DNA of 64,000 bases from Edwardsiella ictaluri ATCC 33202 (lineage in GTDB: Bacteria > Pseudomonadota > Gammaproteobacteria > Enterobacterales > Enterobacteriaceae), in the NCBI RefSeq assembly GCF_000264785.1, contig NZ_AFJI01000023.1, positions 1 to 64,000 of the forward strand, in the 5' to 3' direction. The notes beneath the pieces are model-generated. The model was not told the origin of the DNA. It worked only from the letters and a program-made list of their open reading frames with translations, and made no database searches. Positions 29,858-41,256 of this stretch are shown piece after piece (position 1 is the first letter of the stretch; each line of letters starts with the position of its first letter). The translations under genes and the position numbers were made by a program.

Positions 29858-31174
29858 TCAGGCCGGGACGGCCATAATAGGTGTGTCCTGTCGCACCGCA
29901 GGCAGGTTGGCCAATGCCTCCTGAGTCACTAAGACGATCCCGTTAGGGCTGCGGTGAAAATAACGGGCGTCTTGCTGGGGGTCTTCACCGATGGTCAGGC
30001 CATCCGGCAGACGACAGCCGCGATCGATGACGCAGCGCTTCAGGCGGCAGCCACGCCCGACGTAGACCTCCGGCATCAGAACGCAGGCGTCAATTCGTGC
30101 CTCTGGGGCAACCTCGACACGGGCGGAGAGGATCGCGTCATGAATTTGAGCGCTGTCGATGACGCAGCCTCCGCCGATCAGGGCATTTTCGATGACGTTA
30201 CCTGCGTGGCGGGCCGACTGCTTGAAGCGTGCCGGCGCCAGCTGGGCATGCTTGCTGATGATGGGCCAGTTAGGATCGAACGGGTTCAGACGCGGCGGGG
30301 TGCTGATCAGATCGATGTTGGCCTCCCAGTAGGCGTCCAGAGTACCGACATCGCGCCAATAGGCTTCGCCGTCGGCGGTAAACCCCATGCAGGAACGGCC
30401 AAAGGGGTGCGCGTAGGCGACGCCTTCGCGTACTGCAGCTGGAATAATATCCTGACCAAAGTCAAAACTGGTTTCCGGATCGGTCTGCGCCTCTTCCAGT
30501 GCCTGATAGAGATAGTCGGCGTTGAAAATATAGATCCCCATAGATGCCAGCGAGCGCTGCGGGTTGCCCGGCATGGCCGGGGGATGCGACGGCTTTTCCT
30601 CAAAGCGGGTGATGCGGAACTGCTCATCGACTGCCATCACGCCAAAGGCGTGGGCCTGTTCGCGGGGAACCTCGATACAGCCGACAGTGCAGCGTGCGCC
30701 GGACTTCACGTGATCCAGCAGCATTTGGGCATAGTTCATTTTATAAATATGGTCACCAGCCAGGATCACCACATATTCTGGTCGGTAATGGCGCTGCATG
30801 ATCTCTTTATTCTGGTATACCGCATCGGCAGTGCCGCGATACCAGTATCCTTCCTCCAGCTGCTGGCGGGCTGGCAGCAGATCGATAAATTCGTTGCGTT
30901 CGGCGTGCAGGAATGACCAACCATGCTGAATATGACGCAGCAGCGAGTGCGCTTTGTACTGAGTGATCACACCTACGCGGCGCAGGCCGGAGTTAATACA
31001 GTTGGAAAGGGTAAAGTCGATGATGCGAAAACGGCTGCCAAAATAGACTGCAGGTTTAGCCCTGCCGTCGGTCAGGCCATTAAGGCGGGTTCCCCGCCCG
31101 CCGGCTAATACCAGCGCCACCGTCCGTTGGGTTAATTGGCCGATAAGAGCAATATCTGTAACGCTATGAGTCAT
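29858..31174 (-). CDS. glgC: Second glucose-1-phosphate adenylyltransferase (divergent GlgC paralogue)
   Basis: First gene of the glycogen operon. ATG 31174 follows AGGAAGTG and gives 438 residues. All catalytic signatures are kept: [44 protein letters not shown] and FEEKPSHPP. It is much less similar to E. coli GlgC than the copy at 24148-25428. The activator-site segment reads TDGRAKPA, so the E. coli K39 position is Gly, and the C-terminus carries about a dozen extra residues (AVRQDTPIMAVPA). It may be a differently regulated enzyme or a subunit that mixes with the other copy; that is inference. Confidence 0.93.
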   Translation of the reverse strand: MTHSVTDIALIGQLTQRTVALVLAGGRGTRLNGLTDGRAKPAVYFGSRFRIIDFTLSNCINSGLRRVGVITQYKAHSLLRHIQHGWSFLHAERNEFIDLLPARQQLEEGYWYRGTADAVYQNKEIMQRHYRPEYVVILAGDHIYKMNYAQMLLDHVKSGARCTVGCIEVPREQAHAFGVMAVDEQFRITRFEEKPSHPPAMPGNPQRSLASMGIYIFNADYLYQALEEAQTDPETSFDFGQDIIPAAVREGVAYAHPFGRSCMGFTADGEAYWRDVGTLDAYWEANIDLISTPPRLNPFDPNWPIISKHAQLAPARFKQSARHAGNVIENALIGGGCVIDSAQIHDAILSARVEVAPEARIDACVLMPEVYVGRGCRLKRCVIDRGCRLPDGLTIGEDPQQDARYFHRSPNGIVLVTQEALANLPAVRQDTPIMAVPA

Positions 31175-31606
31175 AGTCACTTCCTTTTTGACAATTCCAT
31201 ATGCCGCCCCGTCCGCAGTCAGGCAAGGGAAAGCGCGGATGGCGCCTGTCATCCGCAACAACAGTTTGGCGATCCAGTATTAGTGTACTGCGGTGTAATA
31301 ATAACGGACATCATTGATATAAAAGAAATAAACCGAATGCTTATTTAATACCAAAATAATACGTTAACGGTTCATGACAATCACACGGCGATTGATAATG
31401 TAAACGCACTCTTTTTTAAATTCAACGAGAGATTGTGCTATTGCGCAGGATGTCGGAATAAACGACTAGGGAAAGATATTACTTATATGGATAATGTCTG
31501 ATAAATTAGCGTTAATTTTGAAAGTGGATATATATTGGTATTAATTTGGGACAGGTTGATTTATAAGGGAGAATACTTTCTCCTAGCATAAAAAACGGAA
31601 GTTGCA
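31175..31606. other. Upstream region of the glycogen operon
   Basis: AT-rich non-coding stretch between the glg operon start and the malQ terminator. It must contain the main minus-strand glg promoter; I cannot single out a convincing -35/-10 pair. No gene is seen. Confidence 0.5.
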
Positions 31607-31644
31607 AATAAATCACGGCTGTTTTTTATCAGCCGTGATTTATT
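31607..31644 (-). terminator. Terminator after malQ
   Basis: AATAAATCACGGCTG (31607-31621) and its exact complement (31630-31644) form a 15-bp perfect stem with an 8-nt T-rich loop, 11 nt downstream of the malQ stop. The AT pairs at the base provide the U-tract on the minus strand. Confidence 0.8.
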
Positions 31645-31654
31645 GTTTTAGCCT

Positions 31655-33748
31655 CTAGCCCGCCGAGACTTTTTTCCGCCGCTTGTCCAAGTCGCTTATC
31701 AGTTCATTGATTTGCGTATTATTAAACATATCCTCAAGCGTCATGCTCAGCTTGCGGCGCCAGTTCGGGTATTCATCACAGGTACCGGGAACGTTGACCG
31801 GCGCAGCCATGTTCAGCCAATCCTCCGGCTGCAGCCCGAGCAGGGCGCTGGCGCTGTCGGCCACGTAGCGTTGGATCCCGCGGTTCAGGACGGGCGTCAT
31901 CGCCATACGGTCCGCGTGCCGTCCGCTGCGCTGCGGCAGGCAGTCGTAGTGGTGCAGTCCGTCGAGCAACCCTTGCTTGGCGGCAGCACGGTTGCGGTAC
32001 AGCCCTGCCAGGACTTCGGCATCGGGGTAGAGTCCCAGCCGCTCGCCAAGCCGTAGATCGTCGGCCTGCCAATAGCCGTTCAGCGTCGGCAGGTCGTGAG
32101 TGGTCACCGTCGCCATGGCCTGTACGTTATAGGTCTGCGGCGCTCGAAAGGTGTTTTCGCTATCGTGTTCAAAGTAGAGCACCTTGTAGGAGTACACCCC
32201 GTATTCGCGCAGCTTGGCGATGATTTCGACCGGTACGGTGCCGAGATCTTCGCCGATGACCATGCAACGGCTACGCTGGCTTTCCAGCGCCAGAATGGTC
32301 AGCAGATCGTCAAGGGGATAGCCGACATAGGATCCCTCTGACGCCCTCTGACCTTGCGGTATCCACCATAGTCGCAGCAGCGACATCACATGATCGATGC
32401 GCAGGGCACCGCAGTGGCGCATATTGGCGCGCAGCATGTCAACGAATGGTTGATAGGCGAGGTCGCGCAGCGTATGGGGGTCCATCGGCGGCAGTCCCCA
32501 GTTTTGCCCCAGCGGGCCGAGAATGTCGGGCGGGGCTCCGACCGAGGCGCGCAGGCAGTAAAGCTCAGGCTCACTCCAGGTCTCCGCGCCGCCCTCGGCG
32601 ACGCCAACCGCCAGATCGCGGTACAGTCCGATCGGCATCGCCTGGCAACAGGCCTGCTGATAACAGTCGGCCAGCTGGCTATCGGCCAGCCACTGTAGCC
32701 ACAGAAAAAACGTCACCTCCTGCGGATATTGCTGACAGAAGCGGGCAACCTCGGGGCTATCGGCGCGGCGCAGGGACGGCGGCCAGACCGGCCACCCCCA
32801 CATCTGCTTATCTTCGCTGTACAGGTGGCTGTGCAGGGCGTCAAATGCGGCCTGGTGGCGCAGGCTATCTCCCCCTTGGCAGACAAAGTGACGGAAGGCG
32901 CCGGCCCGGGCATCGGCGCCCTGTGCGTTGAACGTGTGGAAGGCCAGGCGCAGCCCCTCCAGTTTCAGGGCGTATACGGCAGGATAATCGACCCAAGTGC
33001 TGGCGCGTGCGGCGTCCAGACGCTGACGGGTTGAGGGTTTCTGCCACCATCGCTGGGCGGCGGTGCTGCGTTGGAACTCGTCGACCTGGTTGATATCAAT
33101 GTAGATGATGTTCAGCCAGCGGCGTGATGATGGGCTGTAGGGACTGATGCTGTGCGGGTTGGCGGGATACAGGGCATGGATTGGATTCAGGCCGACAAAA
33201 GCGCCGCCGCGCAGGGCGATCTGTCCGATCAGCTGGGCCAGATCGCCGAAGTCGCCGATCCCCCAGTTATGCGCGGAGCGCAGGGTATACAGCTGTACGC
33301 AGGCGCCCCAGAGCTTTCGTCCGGTCAACAGGGCGTCCGGCTCATGGCAGCGCGCCGGTGCAATAATGATCCGGCATTGCCACTGCCGCTGCCCATCGCT
33401 GAGTTGCAGGCTGTGGTAGCCCAGCGGCAGGTTGTGCGGCAGCACCAGATGTTTACGCCGACTCAGCCGGCCCTGATAGGCAGGCTGAGTTCCGTTTTCC
33501 AGCGTGAGGGACCAGTGGTAGTGGCCCCCCTGACGCAGGTCGATGATCGGCGTACTCCGCTGTCCGGCCACCAGGACAGCAGGCAGCGGCGCATCGGAGG
33601 GGGTACGCGGCGGCATGGCGTCGAGCAGGCGCCGTTTGGTCTGTGCGCTGATGGCCTGAACGCGGCCGTGCGCGTTGATGTAGCTGTCGGCGATCCCCGC
33701 CTGGGCCGCCTGCTGCTCCAGGGCGGTGTGCGGCGTAGTGCGTTGCAT
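31655..33748 (-). CDS. malQ: 4-alpha-glucanotransferase (amylomaltase) MalQ
   Basis: GH77 disproportionating enzyme that recombines maltodextrins, releasing glucose and lengthening chains for MalP. 697 residues (E. coli 694). Catalytic motifs: RIDHVMSLLRLWW (nucleophile Asp), GEDLGTVP (acid Glu) and THDLPTLNGYW. It starts 9 nt after the malP stop behind AAGGAG, so the pair is one operon. Confidence 0.97.
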   Translation of the reverse strand: MQRTTPHTALEQQAAQAGIADSYINAHGRVQAISAQTKRRLLDAMPPRTPSDAPLPAVLVAGQRSTPIIDLRQGGHYHWSLTLENGTQPAYQGRLSRRKHLVLPHNLPLGYHSLQLSDGQRQWQCRIIIAPARCHEPDALLTGRKLWGACVQLYTLRSAHNWGIGDFGDLAQLIGQIALRGGAFVGLNPIHALYPANPHSISPYSPSSRRWLNIIYIDINQVDEFQRSTAAQRWWQKPSTRQRLDAARASTWVDYPAVYALKLEGLRLAFHTFNAQGADARAGAFRHFVCQGGDSLRHQAAFDALHSHLYSEDKQMWGWPVWPPSLRRADSPEVARFCQQYPQEVTFFLWLQWLADSQLADCYQQACCQAMPIGLYRDLAVGVAEGGAETWSEPELYCLRASVGAPPDILGPLGQNWGLPPMDPHTLRDLAYQPFVDMLRANMRHCGALRIDHVMSLLRLWWIPQGQRASEGSYVGYPLDDLLTILALESQRSRCMVIGEDLGTVPVEIIAKLREYGVYSYKVLYFEHDSENTFRAPQTYNVQAMATVTTHDLPTLNGYWQADDLRLGERLGLYPDAEVLAGLYRNRAAAKQGLLDGLHHYDCLPQRSGRHADRMAMTPVLNRGIQRYVADSASALLGLQPEDWLNMAAPVNVPGTCDEYPNWRRKLSMTLEDMFNNTQINELISDLDKRRKKVSAG

Positions 33749-33757
33749 GGCGACTCC

Positions 33758-36163
33758 TTAACGCTGGCGCTGCCAGATGCGCTGTTGATAGTCGCGGATG
33801 GCCCGATCGGCACTGAACATGCCCACCCGTGCCGTGTTGAGGATGGTCTTCCCGGTCCACGCTTCGCTATCGCGGTAGAGGATATCCACCCGGGCCTGTG
33901 TCTGGCAGTAATCGGCGAAGTCAGCCAGCACCAGATAGGGGTCGCCGCCCTGCAGCAAGCTGTGCAGCATCATGTCAAAAGCGTGGCGATCGCCCTGGCT
34001 GTAGTGGCCGGAACCCAGCTCATCAATGATGGCCTTCAGGTGTTTGTCTTTCCGATAGAGGCGGAGCGGGTCGTATCCGGTGGCCAGGGTCGCCTTCACC
34101 TCTTCGACCGTCAGGCCGAAGATGAAAATATTCTCTTCTCCCACCTGCTCGGCGATCTCTACGTTGGCGCCGTCCAGTGTACCCACGGTCAGCGCGCCGT
34201 TCAGGGCCAGCTTCATGTTGCCGGTGCCGGAGGCCTCTTTCCCCGCGGTGGAGATCTGCTCTGATACGTCGGCCGCCGGGATCATCAGTTCGGCCAGGGA
34301 GACGCGATAGTCGGGCAGAAAGGCGACCTGCAGACGATCTTTGACCCGCGGGTCGCTGTTGATGACCTCTGCCACCCGGTTGATGGCATAGATGATGTTT
34401 TTGGCCAGGTAGTAGCCCGGCGCTGCCTTGGCCCCGAACAGGAAGACGCGCGGAGCCCGATCGGCATTGGGGTTAGCGCGCAGCTCATGGTACAGGGAGA
34501 GGATATGCAGCAGGTTGAGGTGCTGACGCTTGTACTCATGCAGCCGCTTGATCTGTACGTCGAAGATGGCGTCGGTATTCAGTGTCAGCCCCTGAGTCTG
34601 CCGGATGTAGTGGGCCAGCGCCGCTTTATTCTGCTGCTTGATCTGACGGTACGCCGCGCGGAACCCGGCCTGGGCGGCATAGGGCTCCAGCGCGCGGAGG
34701 GCATCCAGATCGTTGGCCCATTCGCGCTGTAGCGTACTGTCGATCAGCGCAGAAAGGGCCGGATTACACTGCTTGAGCCAGCGACGTGGGGTGATCCCGT
34801 TGGTTACGTTATGGAATTTTTGTGGCCATAGCTGATGGTATTCGGGGAACAGATCGCTTTTGACCAGTGCCGAATGCAGCTGCGCCACGCCGTTGACGGC
34901 AAAGCCGGCGACGACGCACAGGTTGGCCATGCGCACCCGTCGGTCGTGTATGATGGCGACGCGCTGCCACAGCGCCTTATCGCCCGGCCAGCGCTGCTCG
35001 ACCAGCTCGCGGAAGTGGGCGTTGATCCGGCGGATGATGTCATGGTGGCGCGGGAGCAGGCTGCGGATCAGGCTTTCGCTCCAGCACTCCAACGCCTCTG
35101 GCATCAGCGTATGGTTGGTGTAGGCAAAGGTCTGGCTGGTAATGGCCCAGGCCTGCTCCCAGTCCATACCGTGCTCATCGAGCAGAATGCGCATCAGCTC
35201 GGGGATGGCGATGGTCGGGTGCGTATCGTTGAGCTGGATCACCTCATACTGCGCCAGATCGTCGATACGGCGTCCGGCCAGATGGTGTCGGCGCAGGATA
35301 TCGGCCAGCGAGCAGGCGCAGTGGAAGTATTGCTGCATCAGGCGCAGCCGCTTTCCCGCCGGGTGATTATCGTTGGGATAGAGTATCTTGGTCAGCTTGG
35401 CAGCCTCTACGCCCTGACGCTCGGCGTGCAAAAACTGCCCGCGATCAAAGCTGTCCAGGTCGAAGGGGTGATCGTGGCAGGCGACCCACAGACGCAGTGG
35501 CTGGCTGATTCCGTTACGGTAGCCGACCACCGGCAGATCGCGCGCGACGCCGCGCAGGGTTAGCGCTGGCTGCCAGCGTAGCGCTCCATTTTCACGCAGC
35601 AGTTTGCCGCCCAGGCTGACGTGGACATCCCGCGCCCGGTTGTGGTGCATCCAGGGGTAATCGTCCCGCCCCCATGCATCCGGGGCCTCCCGCTGCTGGC
35701 ACGCCTGAAAGGACTGGCGGAACAGCCCATACTGGTAGCATAGGCCATAGCCGATGGCCGGCTGTTTAACGCAGGCCATGGCGTCGAGGAAGCAGGCCGC
35801 CAGGCGGCCTAGGCCGCCGTTGCCCAGCGCCGGATCGACCTCTTGCTCCAGCAGATCACTTAATGCGATGCCATAACGTTCAAGGGCCTGGGTGACAGCG
35901 GGATACCAGTCCAGATTGAGCAGGTTATTGCCGGTCAGGCGACCGATGAGAAACTCCATCGACAGATAGTTTACGCGGCGTTGACCATCGTCAGAGGTGC
36001 TGGCCGGGTGGGTTTCAGCTGCCAACTGTGCCGAGCAGGCGAGACTGACCGCCTGCCACCACTGATGTGGCGTCATTTGCGCTGCGCTCTCCATTCCCAA
36101 TCCTTGCCAGTGACGGGTCAGCGCTGCATGGAAAGCCTGCTGATCGAACGGGATATACGACAT
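33758..36163 (-). CDS. malP: Maltodextrin phosphorylase MalP
   Basis: Phosphorolyses maltodextrins to glucose-1-phosphate. 801 residues from ATG 36163, placed 6 nt after GAGAGAG. The PLP site is [40 protein letters not shown] and [14 protein letters not shown] are conserved. It is distinguished from GlgP by close alignment to E. coli MalP ([24 protein letters not shown] segment, here [19 protein letters not shown]). Divergent from malT. Confidence 0.97.
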   Translation of the reverse strand: MSYIPFDQQAFHAALTRHWQGLGMESAAQMTPHQWWQAVSLACSAQLAAETHPASTSDDGQRRVNYLSMEFLIGRLTGNNLLNLDWYPAVTQALERYGIALSDLLEQEVDPALGNGGLGRLAACFLDAMACVKQPAIGYGLCYQYGLFRQSFQACQQREAPDAWGRDDYPWMHHNRARDVHVSLGGKLLRENGALRWQPALTLRGVARDLPVVGYRNGISQPLRLWVACHDHPFDLDSFDRGQFLHAERQGVEAAKLTKILYPNDNHPAGKRLRLMQQYFHCACSLADILRRHHLAGRRIDDLAQYEVIQLNDTHPTIAIPELMRILLDEHGMDWEQAWAITSQTFAYTNHTLMPEALECWSESLIRSLLPRHHDIIRRINAHFRELVEQRWPGDKALWQRVAIIHDRRVRMANLCVVAGFAVNGVAQLHSALVKSDLFPEYHQLWPQKFHNVTNGITPRRWLKQCNPALSALIDSTLQREWANDLDALRALEPYAAQAGFRAAYRQIKQQNKAALAHYIRQTQGLTLNTDAIFDVQIKRLHEYKRQHLNLLHILSLYHELRANPNADRAPRVFLFGAKAAPGYYLAKNIIYAINRVAEVINSDPRVKDRLQVAFLPDYRVSLAELMIPAADVSEQISTAGKEASGTGNMKLALNGALTVGTLDGANVEIAEQVGEENIFIFGLTVEEVKATLATGYDPLRLYRKDKHLKAIIDELGSGHYSQGDRHAFDMMLHSLLQGGDPYLVLADFADYCQTQARVDILYRDSEAWTGKTILNTARVGMFSADRAIRDYQQRIWQRQR

Positions 36164-36631
36164 AGGCATCTCTCTCAAAGCGTCAGAATTAAAGTATTAA
36201 GCATGATGGCCATCCTGACGATCTCGCAGGGTAAAAACATCCTCCCGCCGTCGGCTGAGTTGGGGAGGAGCCATAGGGCGTAGTCTGAATGCACCGTGTT
36301 ATAGCTGGGATATAATCACGGTTTATTACCGTTTCACGTGGAACTGATCGTCTGGTTATAACAGCAAAATATGGACTATTGGTGGCGATTGAGCAGCGAA
36401 TGATGTTAACTCGGTAAAAAATGTGATCAGCCGCAATTTCCTGTTATTGGGGGCTGAGCCCCGGTTGCAATAGCGCGCACATTGTCAGACCTTAAAGGGC
36501 AGCTATTAATTACGAGGCGCAAAATAAATAGGCGCCCATAGCGGCGATTTCTGGGGCTGGGTGCCGCTCCTGCGCGCGGGCCGGTACGGGCCGGTCGCCG
36601 AGGAGGGACACCGGAAGGGGTGCGGGTGATT
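36164..36631. other. malP-malT divergent control region
   Basis: Non-coding 470 nt between divergent malP and malT. Expected to carry MalT boxes and CRP sites for malPQ and a CRP-dependent malT promoter. TGTGATCAGCCGCAATTT near 36422 is a weak CRP candidate. No gene is supported. Confidence 0.5.
36262..36271 (+). promoter_or_regulatory. Candidate MalT box
   Basis: GGGGAGGAGC matches 9 of 10 positions of the MalT box GGGGA(T/G)GAGG. A second, weaker match lies on the opposite strand at 36239-36246 (GGGAGGAT). It is about 100 nt upstream of malP. Prediction only. Confidence 0.4.
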
Positions 36632-39346
36632 ATGCTGATTCCGTCGAAATTAAGCCGTCCGGCGCGGCTGCAGACTACGGTGGTGCGAGAACATTTACTG
36701 ACCAGGCTGGATGCGGCGCGCAATTACCGTCTGGTGTTGGTCAATGGTCCCGCTGGGTACGGTAAGACGACCCTGATGGCTCAGTGGGCGCAGGAGAAGA
36801 CACACCTGGGCTGGTATTCACTGGATGAGAGCGACAACCAGCCGGAGCGCTTTGCCAGCTACCTGATCGCCGCCCTGCAGCAGGCTACCGGCGGCCACTG
36901 CGCTAAAAGCGAGGCGATGAGCCAGAAACACCAGTATGCCACGCTGTCTGCGCTGTTCTCCCAGCTGTTTATTGAGCTGGCCGATTGGCAGACGCCGCTG
37001 TATCTGGTGATCGATGATTATCACCTGCTTACCCATCCTCCGTTGCATGAGGCTATGCGCTTTTTCTTGCGCCATCAGCCCGATAACCTGACCCTGTGTC
37101 TGATGTCCCGCACTCTGCCCCCGCTTGGGATCGCTAATTTGCGGGTGCGTGAGCAGCTGCTGGAGATTAATACCCGTCAGCTGGCCTTTAACCATCTTGA
37201 GGCCAGCCAGTTTTTTCATCAGCGTCTGAGTGCACCGCTGGCCGATGACGAAATGCACGCGTTATGCGATGAGGTCGAAGGCTGGCCGACGGCGCTGCAA
37301 CTGATCGCGCTGTCGGCACGTCAGTCATCGGCACAGGCTCAGGCATCAGCACGCCGTCTGGCGCGCATCAACGCTACGCATCTGGCAGATTACCTGGCGG
37401 ATGAGGTTTTGGACCGGGTAGATGACGATACGCGCGGCTTTCTGCTGCGGTGTTCGGCGCTGCGTTCAATGAACGACGCGTTGATCTGTGCCCTGACCGG
37501 CGAGGAGGAGGGCCAGATGCGCCTGGAGGAGCTGGAGCGGCAGGGGTTATTTATCCACCGGATGGATGGCGACGGGGAGTGGTTCTGTTTTCATCCGCTG
37601 TTCGCTCACTTTCTGCGTAGTCGCTGTCAGCGGGAGATGGCGGGTGTACTGCCGCAGCTGCATCGCCGCGCGGCGCAGGGATGGCTGGATCAGGGGTTTC
37701 CGGCAGAGGCGATCCACCACGCGCTGGCGGCCGGAGACATGGCGCTGCTGCGCGATATTCTGCTGCAGCACGCCTGGGTGCTCTTCCACCAGAGTGAACT
37801 GGCGCTGCTGGAGTCCTGCCTGAATACCCTACCGTACGATGTGTTGATCCTGAACCCCAGTCTGGCGCTGCTGCAGGCCTGGCTGGCGCAGAGCCAGCAC
37901 CGCTACGGCGAAGTTAACACGCTGTTGGCGCGCGCCGAGCAGGAGATGGGGCTGCGCCAGATCTCGCTGGAGGCGGCGTTGCAGGCCGAATTCGATGCGC
38001 TGCGAGCCCAGGTCGCGATCAATGACGGGCGGCCACACGATGCCGAGCGCTTGGCGACCGAGGCGCTGCGCCATCTGCCGATCGGCAGCTATTACAGCCG
38101 GATTGTGAGCAGCTCCGTGCTGGGGGAGGTGCTGCACTGCAAAGGGGTTTTGGCGCGGGCGCTGCCGATGATGCAGCAGACCGAGCAGGTGGCCCGTCGC
38201 CATCAGACCTACCACTATGCTCTGTGGGCGCTGTTACAGCAGAGTGAGATCCTGATAGCCCAGGGGTTCTTGCAGGCCGCCTATGAGACTCAGGACAAGG
38301 GTTTTGAACTGGTTAACGAACAGCATCTGCAGCAGCTGCCGATGCATGAGTTTTTACTGCGTATCCGTGCCCAGGTGCTGTGGTCGTGGATGCGACTGGA
38401 CGAGGCGGAGCGCGCAGCGCGCGATGGGCTGGCGGTATTGGCCAACGTTGAGCCACAGCAGCAACTACAGTGCCTGGCGCTATTGGCCACATGTTCGCTG
38501 GCGCGCGGCGATCTGGATAACGCCGGACAGCATCTGCGCCGCTGCGAAACCCTGCTGCAGGCCGGAAACTATCACAGCGACTGGCTGGTGAATACGGATA
38601 AGGCGCGGGTGATCTACTGGCAGATCACCGGCGATCGCCAGGCTGCCAGTCGCTGGTTGCTGCAGGCAGTGCGCCCGGCGGAGCCGGATAACCACTTTTT
38701 ACAGGGGCAGTGGCGCAATATCGCGCGGGTTCAGATCATGCTGGGGCAGTATGATGAGGCACAGGTGGTGCTGGAGCAGCTGAACGCCTCGGCGCGTCGT
38801 CTGCGCCTGGTCAGCGATCTGAACCGTAACCTGTTGTTGAGCAACCTGCTGTATTGGCATACGGATCGCAAGAGCGAAGCCCTGCGTGTGCTGATGGAGG
38901 CGTTGAGTCTGGCGAATCGCACCGGTTTTGTCAGCCACTTTGTCGTAGAGGGAGAGGTGATGGCCCAACAGCTGCGGCAGCTGCTGCAGCTCAATGCCCT
39001 GCCGGAGATGGAGGTGCATCGCGCCCAGCGGATTCTGCGTGATATTAACCAGCATCATCGGCATAAGTTTGCCCATTTTGACGAGCAGTTCGTCGAGCGT
39101 TTGCTGAATCATCCCCAGGTACCGGAGCTGATCCGTACCAGTCCGCTGACTCAGCGTGAATGGCAGGTGCTGGGACTGATCTATTCGGGCTACAGCAACG
39201 AGCAGATCGCTGATGAGCTGGCGGTGGCGTCGACCACCATTAAAACCCATATCCGCAATCTGTATCAGAAGCTGGGGGTTGCGCACCGTCAGGAGGCCGT
39301 GCGTCAGGCACAGGATATCATGCGCCTGATGGGCTATGGGGTCTGA
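36632..39346 (+). CDS. malT: Maltose regulon activator MalT
   Basis: STAND-class ATPase and transcription activator induced by maltotriose and ATP. ATG 36632 ([10 protein letters not shown], as in E. coli) gives 904 residues. Walker [10 protein letters not shown] is at residues 39-47 and the Walker B-like LYLVIDDYH around 115-125; a long helical-repeat middle and the LuxR-type DNA-binding domain ([28 protein letters not shown]) complete the protein. It is divergent from malPQ and probably their activator. Confidence 0.97.
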   Translation: MLIPSKLSRPARLQTTVVREHLLTRLDAARNYRLVLVNGPAGYGKTTLMAQWAQEKTHLGWYSLDESDNQPERFASYLIAALQQATGGHCAKSEAMSQKHQYATLSALFSQLFIELADWQTPLYLVIDDYHLLTHPPLHEAMRFFLRHQPDNLTLCLMSRTLPPLGIANLRVREQLLEINTRQLAFNHLEASQFFHQRLSAPLADDEMHALCDEVEGWPTALQLIALSARQSSAQAQASARRLARINATHLADYLADEVLDRVDDDTRGFLLRCSALRSMNDALICALTGEEEGQMRLEELERQGLFIHRMDGDGEWFCFHPLFAHFLRSRCQREMAGVLPQLHRRAAQGWLDQGFPAEAIHHALAAGDMALLRDILLQHAWVLFHQSELALLESCLNTLPYDVLILNPSLALLQAWLAQSQHRYGEVNTLLARAEQEMGLRQISLEAALQAEFDALRAQVAINDGRPHDAERLATEALRHLPIGSYYSRIVSSSVLGEVLHCKGVLARALPMMQQTEQVARRHQTYHYALWALLQQSEILIAQGFLQAAYETQDKGFELVNEQHLQQLPMHEFLLRIRAQVLWSWMRLDEAERAARDGLAVLANVEPQQQLQCLALLATCSLARGDLDNAGQHLRRCETLLQAGNYHSDWLVNTDKARVIYWQITGDRQAASRWLLQAVRPAEPDNHFLQGQWRNIARVQIMLGQYDEAQVVLEQLNASARRLRLVSDLNRNLLLSNLLYWHTDRKSEALRVLMEALSLANRTGFVSHFVVEGEVMAQQLRQLLQLNALPEMEVHRAQRILRDINQHHRHKFAHFDEQFVERLLNHPQVPELIRTSPLTQREWQVLGLIYSGYSNEQIADELAVASTTIKTHIRNLYQKLGVAHRQEAVRQAQDIMRLMGYGV

Positions 39347-39952
39347 TCAGCGCCAGATCAGCAGTACGCAGGCGGCGGTCAGCGTTCCCATGATCAGGTT
39401 AAAGGTGAACCAGGCGCGCCGGCTTTGCAGCAGGCGCCCGATCAGGGTGCCGAAGCCTAACCACAGGGCACCGGCCAACAGATTGACCAAGCACATTCCC
39501 AGGCTGATGGCGGCGATGGTCGTCAGATAGCGCTCGCCGGGCAGGCTAAAGCTGGTCACCGCACCCAGGGCCATCAGCCAGGCCTTGGGGTTCAGAAACT
39601 GCAGCAGCCAGCCCTGTCGCCAGCTGACGGCGTCGTCTAAGGCGGCGGTACCGTCGCTCAGGCGGGTATAGCGCGATGTCGTCACTTTCCACGCGATATA
39701 CAGCAGGTAGAGGCTGCCTGCGCCCTTGAGCAGGGTGTGCAGCGTCGGGTAGAGTAGCAGCAGGCTGCCGACGCCAAAGGCGATCAGTAGCAACAGCGTT
39801 TGCATGCCCAGCATGATGCCGAGCATGAGCGGCAGCGAGCGGTAAAACCCCAGATTGGCACTGGAGCTGGTCAACAGCATATTATTGGGGCCAGGGGTCA
39901 CGGCAGCGGCCCACAGGAAACCCAGCAGGGAGAGAAACAGAGGCGTATCCAT
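39347..39952 (-). CDS. LysE/RhtB-family amino-acid exporter
   Basis: Inner-membrane exporter of about 200 residues with six predicted helices. The family signature near the N-terminus is AVTPGPNNMLLTSSSANLG, and FLNPKAWLMALG marks the central conserved region. ATG 39952 is preferred to an upstream TTG at 39979. Convergent with malT, with the stops touching. The substrate cannot be assigned. Confidence 0.85.
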   Translation of the reverse strand: MDTPLFLSLLGFLWAAAVTPGPNNMLLTSSSANLGFYRSLPLMLGIMLGMQTLLLLIAFGVGSLLLLYPTLHTLLKGAGSLYLLYIAWKVTTSRYTRLSDGTAALDDAVSWRQGWLLQFLNPKAWLMALGAVTSFSLPGERYLTTIAAISLGMCLVNLLAGALWLGFGTLIGRLLQSRRAWFTFNLIMGTLTAACVLLIWR

Positions 39953-40051
39953 GCTCAACCGGCTCCGATTTTGCGCCAAGGGGGTGTTTTGACCCTAACA
40001 GTGTGTTATTGATGGTACAAGTATTCCCCGGATGAATTTTATTCACGCAGC

Positions 40052-41026
40052 ATGAGCGTTTCCACCTTTTCACCGCCCCGAGCCCTACGCAATCCGCACC
40101 TGCAGACGATCTTGCCGCGGCTGCTGCGACGGCGTGCCCTGTTGACACCGGTGTGGCAGCGTTTAACCCTGCCGGACGGCGATTTTATCGATCTGGCCTG
40201 GAGCGAGGCCCCGCAGCCCGCCCGTCATAAACCGCGGGTGGTTCTGTTCCATGGTCTGGAAGGCAGCGTGCATAGCCCCTATGCCCATGGCCTGCTGCAT
40301 GCCTGTCGGGAGGCTGGCTGGCTGGCGGTCGTGATGCACTTTCGCGGCTGCAGCGGTGAGCCCAACTTGACGCCGCGTTTCTACCACTCCGGTGAAACCG
40401 GGGACGCGCGCTTTTTTCTGGCGTGGCTGCGCCGCACCTTCGGTCAGGTGCCCACCGCGGCGGTCGGGTTCTCCCTGGGGGGGAATATGTTGGGCTGTTA
40501 TCTGGCCGAAGAGCAAGCCCTGGCCCCGCTGGAGGCCGCAGTGATGGTGTCGGCACCGCTGATGCTGTCGGCCTGCGCGGCGCATCTGGAGCGCGGTGTG
40601 GCGCGGATTTATCAGCGTTATCTGTTGCATGAGCTCAAGCAGAGCGCCAGGCGTAAGCTGCGACGCTATCCGGAGATGCTGGATCTCGATCCGCTGCAAC
40701 TGCGGCGTATACGCAGGCTGCGCGAGTTTGACGATCAGATCACCGCCCGCCTGCACGGGTTTCGCGATGCGGATGAGTACTATCGGCGCTGTAGCGCCCT
40801 GCCGCGGTTATCGACGATCCGCCAGCCGTTGCTGATCATTCAGGCGCGCGACGATCCTTTTATGACGTCGGCGGTGATCCCGCCGTCGGGAGCATTGCCG
40901 TCCAATATCGAATATCAGCTGACGGCGTTTGGCGGCCACGTCGGCTTTATCGGCGGAACACTGCGCCATCCCTTCCCGTGGCTGGAGCAGCGTATTCCTG
41001 CCTGGTTAGCCCCCTATTTGGAGTAA
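40052..41026 (+). CDS. yheT: Alpha/beta-hydrolase YheT
   Basis: Putative esterase-like hydrolase, 324 residues, AB-hydrolase-4 family. [16 protein letters not shown] surrounds the oxyanion hole, [10 protein letters not shown] carries the nucleophile Ser, RDDPFMT the Asp and [10 protein letters not shown] the His. No physiological substrate is established in the family that I can name. yheU follows 5 nt later. Confidence 0.92.
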   Translation: MSVSTFSPPRALRNPHLQTILPRLLRRRALLTPVWQRLTLPDGDFIDLAWSEAPQPARHKPRVVLFHGLEGSVHSPYAHGLLHACREAGWLAVVMHFRGCSGEPNLTPRFYHSGETGDARFFLAWLRRTFGQVPTAAVGFSLGGNMLGCYLAEEQALAPLEAAVMVSAPLMLSACAAHLERGVARIYQRYLLHELKQSARRKLRRYPEMLDLDPLQLRRIRRLREFDDQITARLHGFRDADEYYRRCSALPRLSTIRQPLLIIQARDDPFMTSAVIPPSGALPSNIEYQLTAFGGHVGFIGGTLRHPFPWLEQRIPAWLAPYLE

Positions 41027-41031
41027 AACAC

Positions 41032-41256
41032 GTGATCATTCCCTGGCAACAGATTGCCCCAGAGACGCTGGATAGCCTGATCGAGGCCTTTGTTCTGCGC
41101 GAGGGGACCGACTATGGTGAGCAGGAGAGAAGCCTGACGCAGAAAGTGGAGGATGTACGGCATCAGCTGAAGTGCGGCGAGGCGGTTGTGGTATGGTCCG
41201 AGTTGCATGAAAGCGTCAATATTATGCCGCGTAGCCAGTTTAATGGCGTTGATTAG
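41032..41256 (+). CDS. yheU: YheU family protein (UPF0270)
   Basis: Conserved 74-residue protein of unknown function, cytosolic, nearly collinear with E. coli YheU (72). Start is GTG 41032 after GGAGT ([14 protein letters not shown]); conserved core [13 protein letters not shown] and [14 protein letters not shown]. In E. coli prkB and yhfA lie between yheU and crp; neither is present here. Confidence 0.92.
   Translation: MIIPWQQIAPETLDSLIEAFVLREGTDYGEQERSLTQKVEDVRHQLKCGEAVVVWSELHESVNIMPRSQFNGVD

Noticed and set aside
33152..34264. 370-residue plus-strand frame spanning malQ and malP
   Set aside because: Runs antisense across two genuine genes and their junction; no homology recognised.
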